In this document: positions 53,784 through 61,131 of the stretch, piece after piece
Numbering within the stretch: position 1 is the first letter of the stretch
Layout of the letters: the number at the start of each line of letters is the position of its first letter
Origin: an uncultured bacterium
Lineage (GTDB): Bacteria > Actinomycetota > Coriobacteriia > Coriobacteriales > Coriobacteriaceae
DNA length: 64,000 nt
Direction: 5' to 3'
Assembly: GCA_905215525.1 (NCBI GenBank)
Contig: CAJMQJ010000002.1
Span: forward strand, 62,001 to 126,000
Notes under the pieces: generated by a model
What the model was told of the DNA's origin: nothing
The model's input: only the letters and a program-made list of their open reading frames with translations
Databases searched by the model: none
Translations under genes and position numbers: made by a program

Positions 53784-54161
53784 ATGATTCCCGGATCGAA
53801 CAAGGACCATCCGTCCTTTTTAAAGTCGTTCTCCTACGCCATGGAGGGCTTCGTCACCGCCGTCAAGACCGAGCGCAACATTAAGGTCATGCTCGTAGCG
53901 GGCGTGTGCACCGTCATTGCCGGCTGCATCGTGGGGCTCGACATTGCCGAGTGGGCCACGATCATCATCTGCTGCGGCCTGGTGATTCACGGCGAGCTGT
54001 GCAATACCGCCATGGAGGCCATTGTCGATCTGGCGACCCAGGAGCTCCATCCGCTGGCAAAACGCGCCAAGGACATCGCCGCCGCCTCGGTATACGTACT
54101 TTCAATCACCGCCGCGATTGTGGGCTTGCTGGTATTTGCCCACGCGCTCGGCTTTATTTAG
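53784..54161 (+). CDS. dgkA: Diacylglycerol/undecaprenol kinase
   Basis: A 125-residue membrane kinase with three membrane segments. AMEGFVTAVKTERNIKVM and GELCNTAMEAIVDLAT (E and N of the active site) match the prokaryotic DAGK family. In Gram-positive bacteria this protein often phosphorylates undecaprenol for cell wall recycling. It lies between ybeY and era as usual. Confidence 0.93.
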   Translation: MIPGSNKDHPSFLKSFSYAMEGFVTAVKTERNIKVMLVAGVCTVIAGCIVGLDIAEWATIIICCGLVIHGELCNTAMEAIVDLATQELHPLAKRAKDIAAASVYVLSITAAIVGLLVFAHALGFI

Positions 54162-54173
54162 AAAGGGATTCCC

Positions 54174-55241
54174 ATGTCCGACAATATGCAGCCTATCGAT
54201 GAAATTTTGGACGACGAGTCCCCGGATGCTAAGGCGACCGAGGCCTATGAGGAAGTCGAGGAGTTCGACCCGTTTGAGGGCATGAGCGACGAGGAGCTCG
54301 ACGCCCTGTGCGACGAGGACGACAGCCTCGCGGGCTTTGGCGACGTTGAGCCCGGTTTCCGCAGTGGCTTCGTGGCCTTGGTCGGCCGCCCCAACGCCGG
54401 TAAATCAACGCTGCTCAACGCCTGCTATGGCAAAAAGGTCGCCATCACCTCGCCGGTGGCCCAGACGACCCGCCGCCGCATGCGCGCCGTCGTCAACCGC
54501 CCCGGCTACCAGCTGGTCTTTGTCGATACTCCGGGTATCCACAAGCCCAAGGACGGTCTAGGGTCTGAGCTCAACAAGAGCGCGCTGTTCGAGCTGAACG
54601 ATGTCGATGTCGTCGCGTTTTTGATTGATGCCACCAAGCCGATCGGCAGGGGAGACGCCTGGGTTGCCGAGCGCGTTAAGAACGCCCGTTCCAAGAAGGT
54701 CCTGGTGCTTACCAAGGCCGATGAGGCCGACCCCGCACAGGTCATGGAGCAGCTTAAGGCTGCCCACGAGCTCATGGAATATGACGACGAGATCGTGACG
54801 TCGTCGGTCAAGAACTTTAACGTCGATGCCTTCATCGAGACCGTTGCGCACTTTTTGCCCGAGGGTCCGCGTTGGTTCCCCGAGGACATGGGTACCGACG
54901 CTTCCGATGAGACGCTCGTTGCCGAGTTTGTGCGCGAGAAGGTCTTGCGCCGCACCCGTGATGAGATCCCGCACTCCGTGGGCGTGATTTGCGATGCGCT
55001 TGAGCAGACCAAGAAGGTGCTGCGCGTGCACGCCACCATTTACGTCGAGCGCGAGGGCCAAAAGGGCATCATCATCGGCAAGGGCGGCGAGATGATCAAA
55101 CATATCGGCATCGACGCCCGTCGCGACCTTGAGCGCATCTTTGGCACCCAGGTCTTTTTGGAGCTGGACGTGAAGGCCAAGGCCGGCTGGCGTGACGACG
55201 AGGCCCAGATTCGCCGCTTTGGCTATAACGCCGAGGATTAG
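54174..55241 (+). CDS. era: GTPase Era with acidic N-terminal extension
   Basis: A 355-residue Era, which binds the 3' end of 16S rRNA and aids 30S assembly. G1 GRPNAGKST, G3 DTPGIHKPK and G4 TKAD are intact, with a KH domain (GQKGIIIGKGGEMIKHIG) at the end. About 60 acidic residues (many D/E, MSDEELDALCDEDDS) precede the GTPase domain and are not usual for Era. GAAAGGG is upstream of the ATG. Confidence 0.95.
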   Translation: MSDNMQPIDEILDDESPDAKATEAYEEVEEFDPFEGMSDEELDALCDEDDSLAGFGDVEPGFRSGFVALVGRPNAGKSTLLNACYGKKVAITSPVAQTTRRRMRAVVNRPGYQLVFVDTPGIHKPKDGLGSELNKSALFELNDVDVVAFLIDATKPIGRGDAWVAERVKNARSKKVLVLTKADEADPAQVMEQLKAAHELMEYDDEIVTSSVKNFNVDAFIETVAHFLPEGPRWFPEDMGTDASDETLVAEFVREKVLRRTRDEIPHSVGVICDALEQTKKVLRVHATIYVEREGQKGIIIGKGGEMIKHIGIDARRDLERIFGTQVFLELDVKAKAGWRDDEAQIRRFGYNAED

Positions 55242-55256
55242 GGACACGCGGCGCGA

Positions 55257-56006
55257 ATGGCAGGTTCTCGTACATATCGCACGAAAGTGCTCGTGCTCGA
55301 TAAGACGAAGCTCAAAGAGACGGACCTGATCCTGACGATGCTTGACGAGCGGGGTCGGCAGGTTCGTGCCGTGGCAAAGGGCGCCCGCAAACCCGGTGGA
55401 CGCCTGGCTGCGCGCTGCGAGATGTTCTGTACCGTTGATCTGCTGCTTGCGCATGGACGGTCGCTCGACGTGGTTTCCCAGGCCGAGCTTATGGAGGCGC
55501 CGCTCGGCGCTGCTCCCGATTACGAGATGACATGCGCCGCAAGCGCGATCGCCGAGGTCGCGCGCGTGTGCTCGTTCGAGGACGCCGAGGACCCGTTTAC
55601 CTTTGCCATCACGCAGCGGGCGCTCACACTTGTCGGCAGCGGGCTCGACGCGGCACATATGGACCTGCTCGTGGCGGCCTTTGTCTTTAAATTGCTGTCG
55701 CACGTTGGCTACCGACCCGATTTTTCGGCATGCGTGCTGTGCGGAGACCCGATGCTGTCGTATTTTTCGCCCCAGGCGGGCGGCCTCATGTGCGGGTCGT
55801 GCGCGTCGAGCGTGCCCGGTGCCGAGCTGGTGTCGACCGGTGAGGTCGCATGGCTGCGCGCCCTCATGTCCATGACCTTCGATGCGCTTGTGGCCGAGAG
55901 GGTCGACCCCCATACCGCTGCCTTTTTGCTGGGGCTTTCGCACGTGTGGGCTGCGACGCACACTGATCAACGTCTCCGTGCGATGGAATTCATGTTGGGT
56001 CGGTGA
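55257..56006 (+). CDS. recO: DNA repair protein RecO
   Basis: A 249-residue RecO that loads RecA with RecR. The N-terminal OB fold has YRTKVLVLDKTKLKETDLILTML, and a zinc-like cluster CVLCGDP...GGLMCGSCAS follows. The era-recO order is common. ATG 55257 follows era by 15 bases. Confidence 0.93.
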   Translation: MAGSRTYRTKVLVLDKTKLKETDLILTMLDERGRQVRAVAKGARKPGGRLAARCEMFCTVDLLLAHGRSLDVVSQAELMEAPLGAAPDYEMTCAASAIAEVARVCSFEDAEDPFTFAITQRALTLVGSGLDAAHMDLLVAAFVFKLLSHVGYRPDFSACVLCGDPMLSYFSPQAGGLMCGSCASSVPGAELVSTGEVAWLRALMSMTFDALVAERVDPHTAAFLLGLSHVWAATHTDQRLRAMEFMLGR

Positions 56007-56033
56007 TGATGCGCAGGCGCGGGCTGCTTGTGG

Positions 56034-56039
56034 TAACAT
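56034..56039 (+). promoter_or_regulatory. Possible rpsO -10 element
   Basis: TAACAT in TTGTGGTAACAT, after recO, could be the rpsO -10. A start near 56046 gives a leader of about 100 bases. Weak. Confidence 0.4.
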
Positions 56040-56144
56040 ACCGACCTGTTGGTACCTCGACCTTGGATGCTCGCTCCACCGGCGGCTTCCCAGTCCGAGG
56101 CGAATAGCGTCGCCCGCGGGCGACAAGAAACGAAAGGTGAAACA

Positions 56145-56423
56145 ATGACTGTTTCCAAAGAGCGCAAGGCGGAGCTGACTGCCCAGTTCGGTAACACCCC
56201 GGTCGACACCGGCAACCCCAAGGTTCAGGTCGCCATCCTGACCGAGCGCATCAAGGAGCTGACCGAGCACATGAAGTCCCACCAGAAGGACTTCCACACC
56301 CGTCGTGGTCTGCTCATGCTCGTCGGCCGTCGTCGTCGTCTTCTCTCCTACATCAAGAAGAACGACATCGTCGAGTATCGTGAGCTCATCAAGGCTCTGG
56401 GCATCCGCGACAACATCCAGTAG
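56145..56423 (+). CDS. rpsO: 30S ribosomal protein S15
   Basis: A 92-residue S15 that binds the central domain of 16S rRNA. KVQVAILTERIKELTEHMK and LLMLVGRRRRLLSYIKK are diagnostic. ATG 56145 has GAAAGG upstream. It precedes pnp, the classic order, but a terminator lies between. Confidence 0.97.
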   Translation: MTVSKERKAELTAQFGNTPVDTGNPKVQVAILTERIKELTEHMKSHQKDFHTRRGLLMLVGRRRRLLSYIKKNDIVEYRELIKALGIRDNIQ

Positions 56424-56438
56424 GATTTGTACATGCAA

Positions 56439-56470
56439 GGAGCGTCCTGCGCAGCGGGGCGCTCTTTTTG
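56439..56470 (+). terminator. Terminator between rpsO and pnp
   Basis: GGAGCGTCC (from 56439) pairs with GGGGCGCTC (to 56464) around a small loop, then TTTTTG. Partial read-through to pnp is typical of this pair. Confidence 0.8.
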
Positions 56471-56572
56471 TGTAAGGGCGTGAACAATCACGCTCTGAAG
56501 CGTGGCGGGGGCAGGGGGCCCGCGTCACATGAGGAGCCTGCAGGCAAGGGGCCTGCGGGGTAAAGGAGAACA

Positions 56573-58819
56573 ATGACACTCGTATCCAAGACCTTTGAGC
56601 TGTACGGCAAGACCTACACCTTTGAGTCGGGCGAGCTTGCCAAGCAGGCCACCGGCGCCTGCCTGGTCAAGCAGGGCGACACCACGATGCTCGACACCGT
56701 GGTCGTCTCCAAGGAGCGCAAGAACTACGACTTCTTCCCGCTGACCGTCGACTTCAACGAGAAGATGTACGCCGCCGGCCGCATCCCGGGTGGCTACCTC
56801 AAGCGTGAGGGCCGTCCCAGTGAGAAGGCCACGCTCACCGCGCGCATGATCGACCGTCCGATTCGCCCGAGCTTCCCGGACGGCTTCCGCAACGAGGTAC
56901 ACATCGTCGCTACCTCGCTCGTCGCCGACCAGGTCAACCCCTTTGACGTCATCAACGTCATGGGTGCCTCCCTGGCCATGACGCTCGGCGGCGTGCCCTT
57001 CGAGGGCCCGCTTGCCTGCGTGCGCATCGGCCGTAACGTGGAGACCGGCGAGTTTATCGTCAACCCCACCTACGAGGAGCGCGAGAACTCCGACCTGGAC
57101 CTGGAGCTGGGCGGCTCTGCCGACTTCATCTCGATGGTCGAGGCCGGCGCCGAGGAGATCTCCGAGGACGACATGCTCGCCGCCATGAAGTTTGGCCAGG
57201 AGGCCCTTGCCGCCTTCTGCCAGGCCCAGGACGAGTTCGTTGCCGAGTGGGAGCAGGTCAATGGCGCCATCGTCAAGAAGGAGTACCCGCTCGACCAGCC
57301 CGTCGAGGAGGTCCAGGAGCGCATCTTCGCCCACTACGACGAGATGGCCGCCGCCCTTCGCGATGCCGACAAGCTCTCCCGTATCGGTAAGGTCGAGGCT
57401 CTGAAGGAGTCCATCCGTGCCGAGTTCACCGAGGAGGAGCAGGCCGCTTGGGAGCGCGAGATCCCCGTGGCGCTCAAGAAGCTCGAGAAGAAGGCTATGC
57501 GCACCATGGTCGTCGAGACCGGCGAGCGCGTCGACGGTCGTGCCGCCGATGAGATTCGCCCCATCATGGTGAAGGATAACTACCTGCCGCTCGTTCACGG
57601 CTCCGGTCTGTTCCAGCGTGGCCAGACCCAGGTGCTTTCCGTCCTGTCGCTCGGTATGCTCAACGAGGGTCAGCGTCTGGATACCATCGAGCCCACCGAG
57701 GGCAAGCGCTATATGCACCACTACAACTTCCCGCCGTTCTGCACCGGCGAGACTGGCCGCATGGGCAGCCCCAAGCGCCGCGAGATCGGCCACGGCAACC
57801 TGGCCGAGCGCGCCCTGCTCCCGGTGCTCCCCGACGAGAACGAGTTCCCCTACGCTATTCGCGTGGTCTCCGAGGTCATGGAGTCCAACGGCTCCTCTTC
57901 GATGGCTTCGACCTGCGGCTCCACGCTCGCCCTTATGGACGGCGGCGTGCCTATTAAGCGCCCGGTCTCCGGTATCGCCATGGGCCTGATCCAGGAGGAG
58001 GGCAAGACCGTGGTCCTGTCCGATATCCAGGGTCTCGAGGACTTCCTGGGCGACATGGACTTTAAGGTCACCGGCACCACCGAGGGCATCACCGCCCTGC
58101 AGATGGACAACAAGGCCACCGGTCTTACCTTCGACATCTTGGCCCGCGCCCTGCAGCAGGCCAAGGAGGGTCGCGCCTTCATCCTGCAGAAGATGCTCGA
58201 TGTGATCCCCGAGCCGCGCCACACCACGCGCAGCACCGCTCCGCGCATCGTCTCCATCCAGGTTCCGACCGACAAGATCCGCGACGTTATCGGTTCTGGT
58301 GGTAAGGTCATCCGCGGCATCCAGGACGAGACCGGTGCCTCGGTCGACATCCAGGAGGACGGCACCGTCTTTGTCGGCGGCACCGGCGAGTCCGTCGACC
58401 AGGCTGTCGAGCGCATCAAGCTCATCATCAAGGTTCCCGAGCCGGGCGAGGAATACACCGGTCGCGTTGTCTCCATCCAGCCCTTCGGTGCCTTCGTGAA
58501 CCTTCTGCCCGGTAAGGACGGCCTGCTCCACATCTCCCGCGTCGCCAAGGGCCGCGTGGAGAAGGTCGAGGACGTCCTCAACGTGGGCGACGAGGTCAAG
58601 GTCGTCGTCATCGAGGTCGACGACCGTGGCAAGATCTCGCTCGATCGTCTTGACAAGCCTGAGGCCCCGGCTCGCGCCGAGGGTGCCTCCGAGGGCGACG
58701 GCGAGCACTTCCAGCGTCGTGAGCGTCCGCGTCGCGAGCGCTCCGAGCGCAGCGACCGTCCGCGCCGTCCCGGCGACAACGGAGGCCGCAAGCCCCGCCG
58801 CCACCACGACGCCGAGTAA
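56573..58819 (+). CDS. pnp: Polyribonucleotide nucleotidyltransferase (PNPase)
   Basis: A 748-residue 3'-5' phosphorolytic exoribonuclease. Two RNase PH domains, the second with GSGLFQRGQTQVL and NGSSSMASTCGSTLALMDGGVP, are followed by KH (IRDVIGSGGKVIRGI) and S1 (GEEYTGRVVSIQPFGAFVN) domains. A highly charged Arg-rich tail (last 45 residues) follows. AAAGGAG precedes the ATG. RNase J is encoded downstream after 640 bases. Confidence 0.97.
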   Translation: MTLVSKTFELYGKTYTFESGELAKQATGACLVKQGDTTMLDTVVVSKERKNYDFFPLTVDFNEKMYAAGRIPGGYLKREGRPSEKATLTARMIDRPIRPSFPDGFRNEVHIVATSLVADQVNPFDVINVMGASLAMTLGGVPFEGPLACVRIGRNVETGEFIVNPTYEERENSDLDLELGGSADFISMVEAGAEEISEDDMLAAMKFGQEALAAFCQAQDEFVAEWEQVNGAIVKKEYPLDQPVEEVQERIFAHYDEMAAALRDADKLSRIGKVEALKESIRAEFTEEEQAAWEREIPVALKKLEKKAMRTMVVETGERVDGRAADEIRPIMVKDNYLPLVHGSGLFQRGQTQVLSVLSLGMLNEGQRLDTIEPTEGKRYMHHYNFPPFCTGETGRMGSPKRREIGHGNLAERALLPVLPDENEFPYAIRVVSEVMESNGSSSMASTCGSTLALMDGGVPIKRPVSGIAMGLIQEEGKTVVLSDIQGLEDFLGDMDFKVTGTTEGITALQMDNKATGLTFDILARALQQAKEGRAFILQKMLDVIPEPRHTTRSTAPRIVSIQVPTDKIRDVIGSGGKVIRGIQDETGASVDIQEDGTVFVGGTGESVDQAVERIKLIIKVPEPGEEYTGRVVSIQPFGAFVNLLPGKDGLLHISRVAKGRVEKVEDVLNVGDEVKVVVIEVDDRGKISLDRLDKPEAPARAEGASEGDGEHFQRRERPRRERSERSDRPRRPGDNGGRKPRRHHDAE

Positions 58820-58842
58820 CAGCCGTACATAACCAGCACCGC

Positions 58843-58874
58843 AAGGGCGACTCCGGACAGGGGTCGCCCTTTTG
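58843..58874 (+). terminator. Intrinsic terminator after pnp
   Basis: AAGGGCGACTCC (58843-58854) pairs with GGGGTCGCCCTT (58860-58871), with TTTT after. Its T run forms the outer edge of the first palindrome. Confidence 0.85.
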
Positions 58875-59010
58875 CTTGCGCCCGGGAGGGTCGCATATGA
58901 AGTTTCCTGCTCTACAGTCCTGCGCAAGACGGAAAGCACATTAAGTGCTTTCCTTTGCGTGCGGAACTCGCGATAAACTTCATATGCGGCCCTCCCGGGC
59001 GCAAGCAAAA
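58870..59010 (+). repeat. Structured palindrome A
   Basis: The 36-base arm at 58870-58905 pairs with 58975-59010 (one mismatch), starting TTTTGCTTGCGCCCGGGAGG. The enclosed core opens CCTGCTCTACAGTCCTGC, holds a hairpin GGAAAGCAC-ATTAA-GTGCTTTCC (58931-58953) and ends GTGCGGAACTCGCGAT. The same core, inverted, occurs in palindrome B. No known family is recognised; it could be an RNA gene or an ERIC-like repeat. Confidence 0.85.
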
Positions 59011-59118
59011 GGACTGGTTAGTGCCGCTCGCTATTTAGTTAGACAGTCTATTCAGTAGTCAGATTTCAGATCTGTAGATAGCCGCAGCAGCATCTTCCCA
59101 GATAAAATCGACCAAAAT

Positions 59119-59143
59119 AAACCTGTCCCTTTTTGGCAGGTTT
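59119..59143. repeat. REP-like hairpin
   Basis: AAACCTG (59119-59125) and CAGGTTT (59137-59143) flank CCTTTTTGG-like text, overlapping the left arm of palindrome B. CCTGTCCC resembles REP tags handled by RAYT proteins. Confidence 0.45.
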
Positions 59144-59271
59144 CCCGTGGGGCGGGCACTGATGAAGTTTATCGCGAGTTCCGCACGAACAGGAGGCCAC
59201 TTAATGTGGCCTCCGTCGTGAGCAGGACTGTAGAGCAGGAAACTTCATCAGTGCCCGCCCCACGGGAAACC
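59139..59271 (-). repeat. Structured palindrome B (inverted copy)
   Basis: The 32-base arms 59139-59170 and 59240-59271 are perfectly complementary (GGTTTCCCGTGGGGCGGGCA at the outer end). Read on the minus strand, the core is CCTGCTCTACAGTCCTGC ... GTGCGGAACTCGCGAT as in A, with hairpin GGAGGCCAC-ATTAA-GTGGCCTCC (59192-59214). Arms differ from A except for the inner GATGAAGTTT/ATATGAAGTTT-like end. Confidence 0.85.
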
Positions 59272-59459
59272 GGCGGGATAGACCGGTTTGGATGGGGCTT
59301 TGATGCATGGGTGGTCTGTTGGTGGGCAAATGGGTATCATACTGTGGTTATTGCATCGACTCTGCGATGCATGTTTGTACGTTCCCGGCGGTCGGTTTGC
59401 CAGAAGCGCCCCGTCGGTTGTTCCAGACCCGTTTCGAAGAAAGGAAACCACACTAACCT

Positions 59460-61130
59460 ATGGCAGCTAAAAAATCATCTCCCTTGAAGATCATCCCGCT
59501 TGGCGGCCTTGACGGCATCGGCAAGAACATGACGGTCTTCGAGTGCGGCGACGACATGGTGCTCGTCGACGCTGGCCTCATGTTCCCGGATGACTCCCAG
59601 CCCGGTATCGACCTGGTGCTTCCCGACTACACCTATGTTCTTGAGAACGAGGAGAAGCTCCGCGGCATCATCGTCACCCACGGCCACGAGGACCACACCG
59701 GTTCGCTTCCGTATCTGCTGCAGGACCTCAACAATAAGGTGCCCATCTTCTCGAGCAAGCTGACGCTCGGCTTTATCGAGGGCAAGCTCTCCGAGTTCCG
59801 CATCCGCGCACCCAAGTTCCGTGAGGTCAAGGGCGGCAGCCATGTCAACCTCGGCGGCATCTCGCTCGACTTCTTCTCGATGACGCACTCCATCCCCGGC
59901 GCTCTGGGTGTGTTCATTCGCACCAACCAGGGCACCGTTATGCACACCGGCGACTTTAAGCTCGACCAGACGCCCATCGACGGCGTCACGCCCGACTATG
60001 CCGCTATCAGCCGTTTTGCCAAGCAGGGCATCGACCTGCTGCTTTCCGACTCCACCAATGCCACGGTTCCCGGCTTTACCAAGTCCGAGGCCGAGGTTGG
60101 TCCCAACCTGTTGCACGCCATCAAGAACGCCCCGGGTCGCGTGTTCGTCGCGTCGTTCTCGAGCCACATCCATCGTCTGCAGCAGATCTGCGATGCCGCC
60201 CGCATGTGCGGCCGTAAGGTCGTTGTGACCGGTCGCTCCATGCTCACGAACACCCGCGTGGCGCGTGAGCTGGGCTACCTCAACATCGATGACGCCGATA
60301 TCATCGATGCCTTCGATATCGATAACCTGCCCGACGATAAGATTGTCGTCATGTGCACCGGTTCGCAGGGCGAGCCGCTGTCGGCCCTGTCCCGCATGGC
60401 CAATGGCGAGCACAAGACGCTCTCCATCCACGAGGGCGATACCGTTATCCTTTCGGCAACTCCCGTTCCTGGCAACGAGAAGGCCGTCCAGCAGGTCGTC
60501 AACAGCCTGGCCAAGCTCGGCTGCGACGTGTGGGATAAGAACCGCGCTCTCGTCCACGTCTCGGGTCACGGTAGCCAGGAGGAGCTCAAGCTCCTGATGG
60601 CCATGGCCAAGCCCACGTACTTTATGCCGGTTCACGGTGAGGCCGTGCATCTGCGCGCCCATGCGCAGCTGGCCCGCAAGATGGGCATCAAGGACGATCA
60701 TATCTTTATCCTCGATAACGGCGACACGCTCGAGATGCGCGGTGGTATCGTCAAGCGCGGTACGCCCGTCGAGTCCGGTGTCGTTTACGTCGACGGCCTG
60801 CGTATCGGCGATACCGACCCCATCGTCCTGCGCGATCGCCAGAAGCTCGCCAACGACGGTATGGTCACGGCCGTTGCCATCGTCTCCCTCAAACACAAGA
60901 AGATCGAGGCCATCGAGTTCTCGGGCCGCGGCGTCTCGTTTGCCATCGACGACCAGTTCTCCGAGGATGCCTCCGCGTCCATTATGAAGACGATCGAGAA
61001 GGGTAAGTTTAGCTTTACCAGCAGCGGTTCCGATGCCATTCGCAAGGCCGTGCGCGATTCGCTCTCTAACTTTATCTGGAGCCGTACGCGCACCCGTCCG
61101 ATGATCATCCCGGTCGTCATGGAGGTTTAG
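59460..61130 (+). CDS. rnj: Ribonuclease J
   Basis: A 556-residue metallo-beta-lactamase/beta-CASP RNase, with 5'-3' exo- and endonuclease activity in Gram-positive mRNA decay. VTHGHEDHTGSLPYLL gives motif II, MHTGDFKLDQ motif IV region, LSDSTNATVPG and VSGHGSQEELKLLMAMAKPTYFMPVHGE (in parts) the beta-CASP ligands. GAAAGGAAA precedes the ATG. ftsK follows within two bases. Confidence 0.96.
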   Translation: MAAKKSSPLKIIPLGGLDGIGKNMTVFECGDDMVLVDAGLMFPDDSQPGIDLVLPDYTYVLENEEKLRGIIVTHGHEDHTGSLPYLLQDLNNKVPIFSSKLTLGFIEGKLSEFRIRAPKFREVKGGSHVNLGGISLDFFSMTHSIPGALGVFIRTNQGTVMHTGDFKLDQTPIDGVTPDYAAISRFAKQGIDLLLSDSTNATVPGFTKSEAEVGPNLLHAIKNAPGRVFVASFSSHIHRLQQICDAARMCGRKVVVTGRSMLTNTRVARELGYLNIDDADIIDAFDIDNLPDDKIVVMCTGSQGEPLSALSRMANGEHKTLSIHEGDTVILSATPVPGNEKAVQQVVNSLAKLGCDVWDKNRALVHVSGHGSQEELKLLMAMAKPTYFMPVHGEAVHLRAHAQLARKMGIKDDHIFILDNGDTLEMRGGIVKRGTPVESGVVYVDGLRIGDTDPIVLRDRQKLANDGMVTAVAIVSLKHKKIEAIEFSGRGVSFAIDDQFSEDASASIMKTIEKGKFSFTSSGSDAIRKAVRDSLSNFIWSRTRTRPMIIPVVMEV

Positions 61131-61131
61131 T

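Larger units (their letters stand above)
58820..59459. other. pnp-rnj intergenic region (640 bases, no gene)
   Basis: This is the longest gap in the window and has no credible ORF. It contains the pnp terminator, palindrome A (58870-59010), a spacer with T-rich and AT-rich text, a REP-like hairpin (59119-59143), palindrome B (59139-59271) and about 190 bases of rnj upstream sequence ending in GAAAGGAAACC. Confidence 0.8.

Noticed and set aside
58820..59459. CRISPR array in the pnp-rnj gap
   Set aside because: There are only two copies, in opposite orientation, with no regular spacers or cas genes nearby.
59206..59487. Small plus-strand protein in the pnp-rnj gap
   Set aside because: The frame runs through the palindrome arm, lacks a ribosome site and has a Cys/Trp/Arg-rich composition without any family signal.
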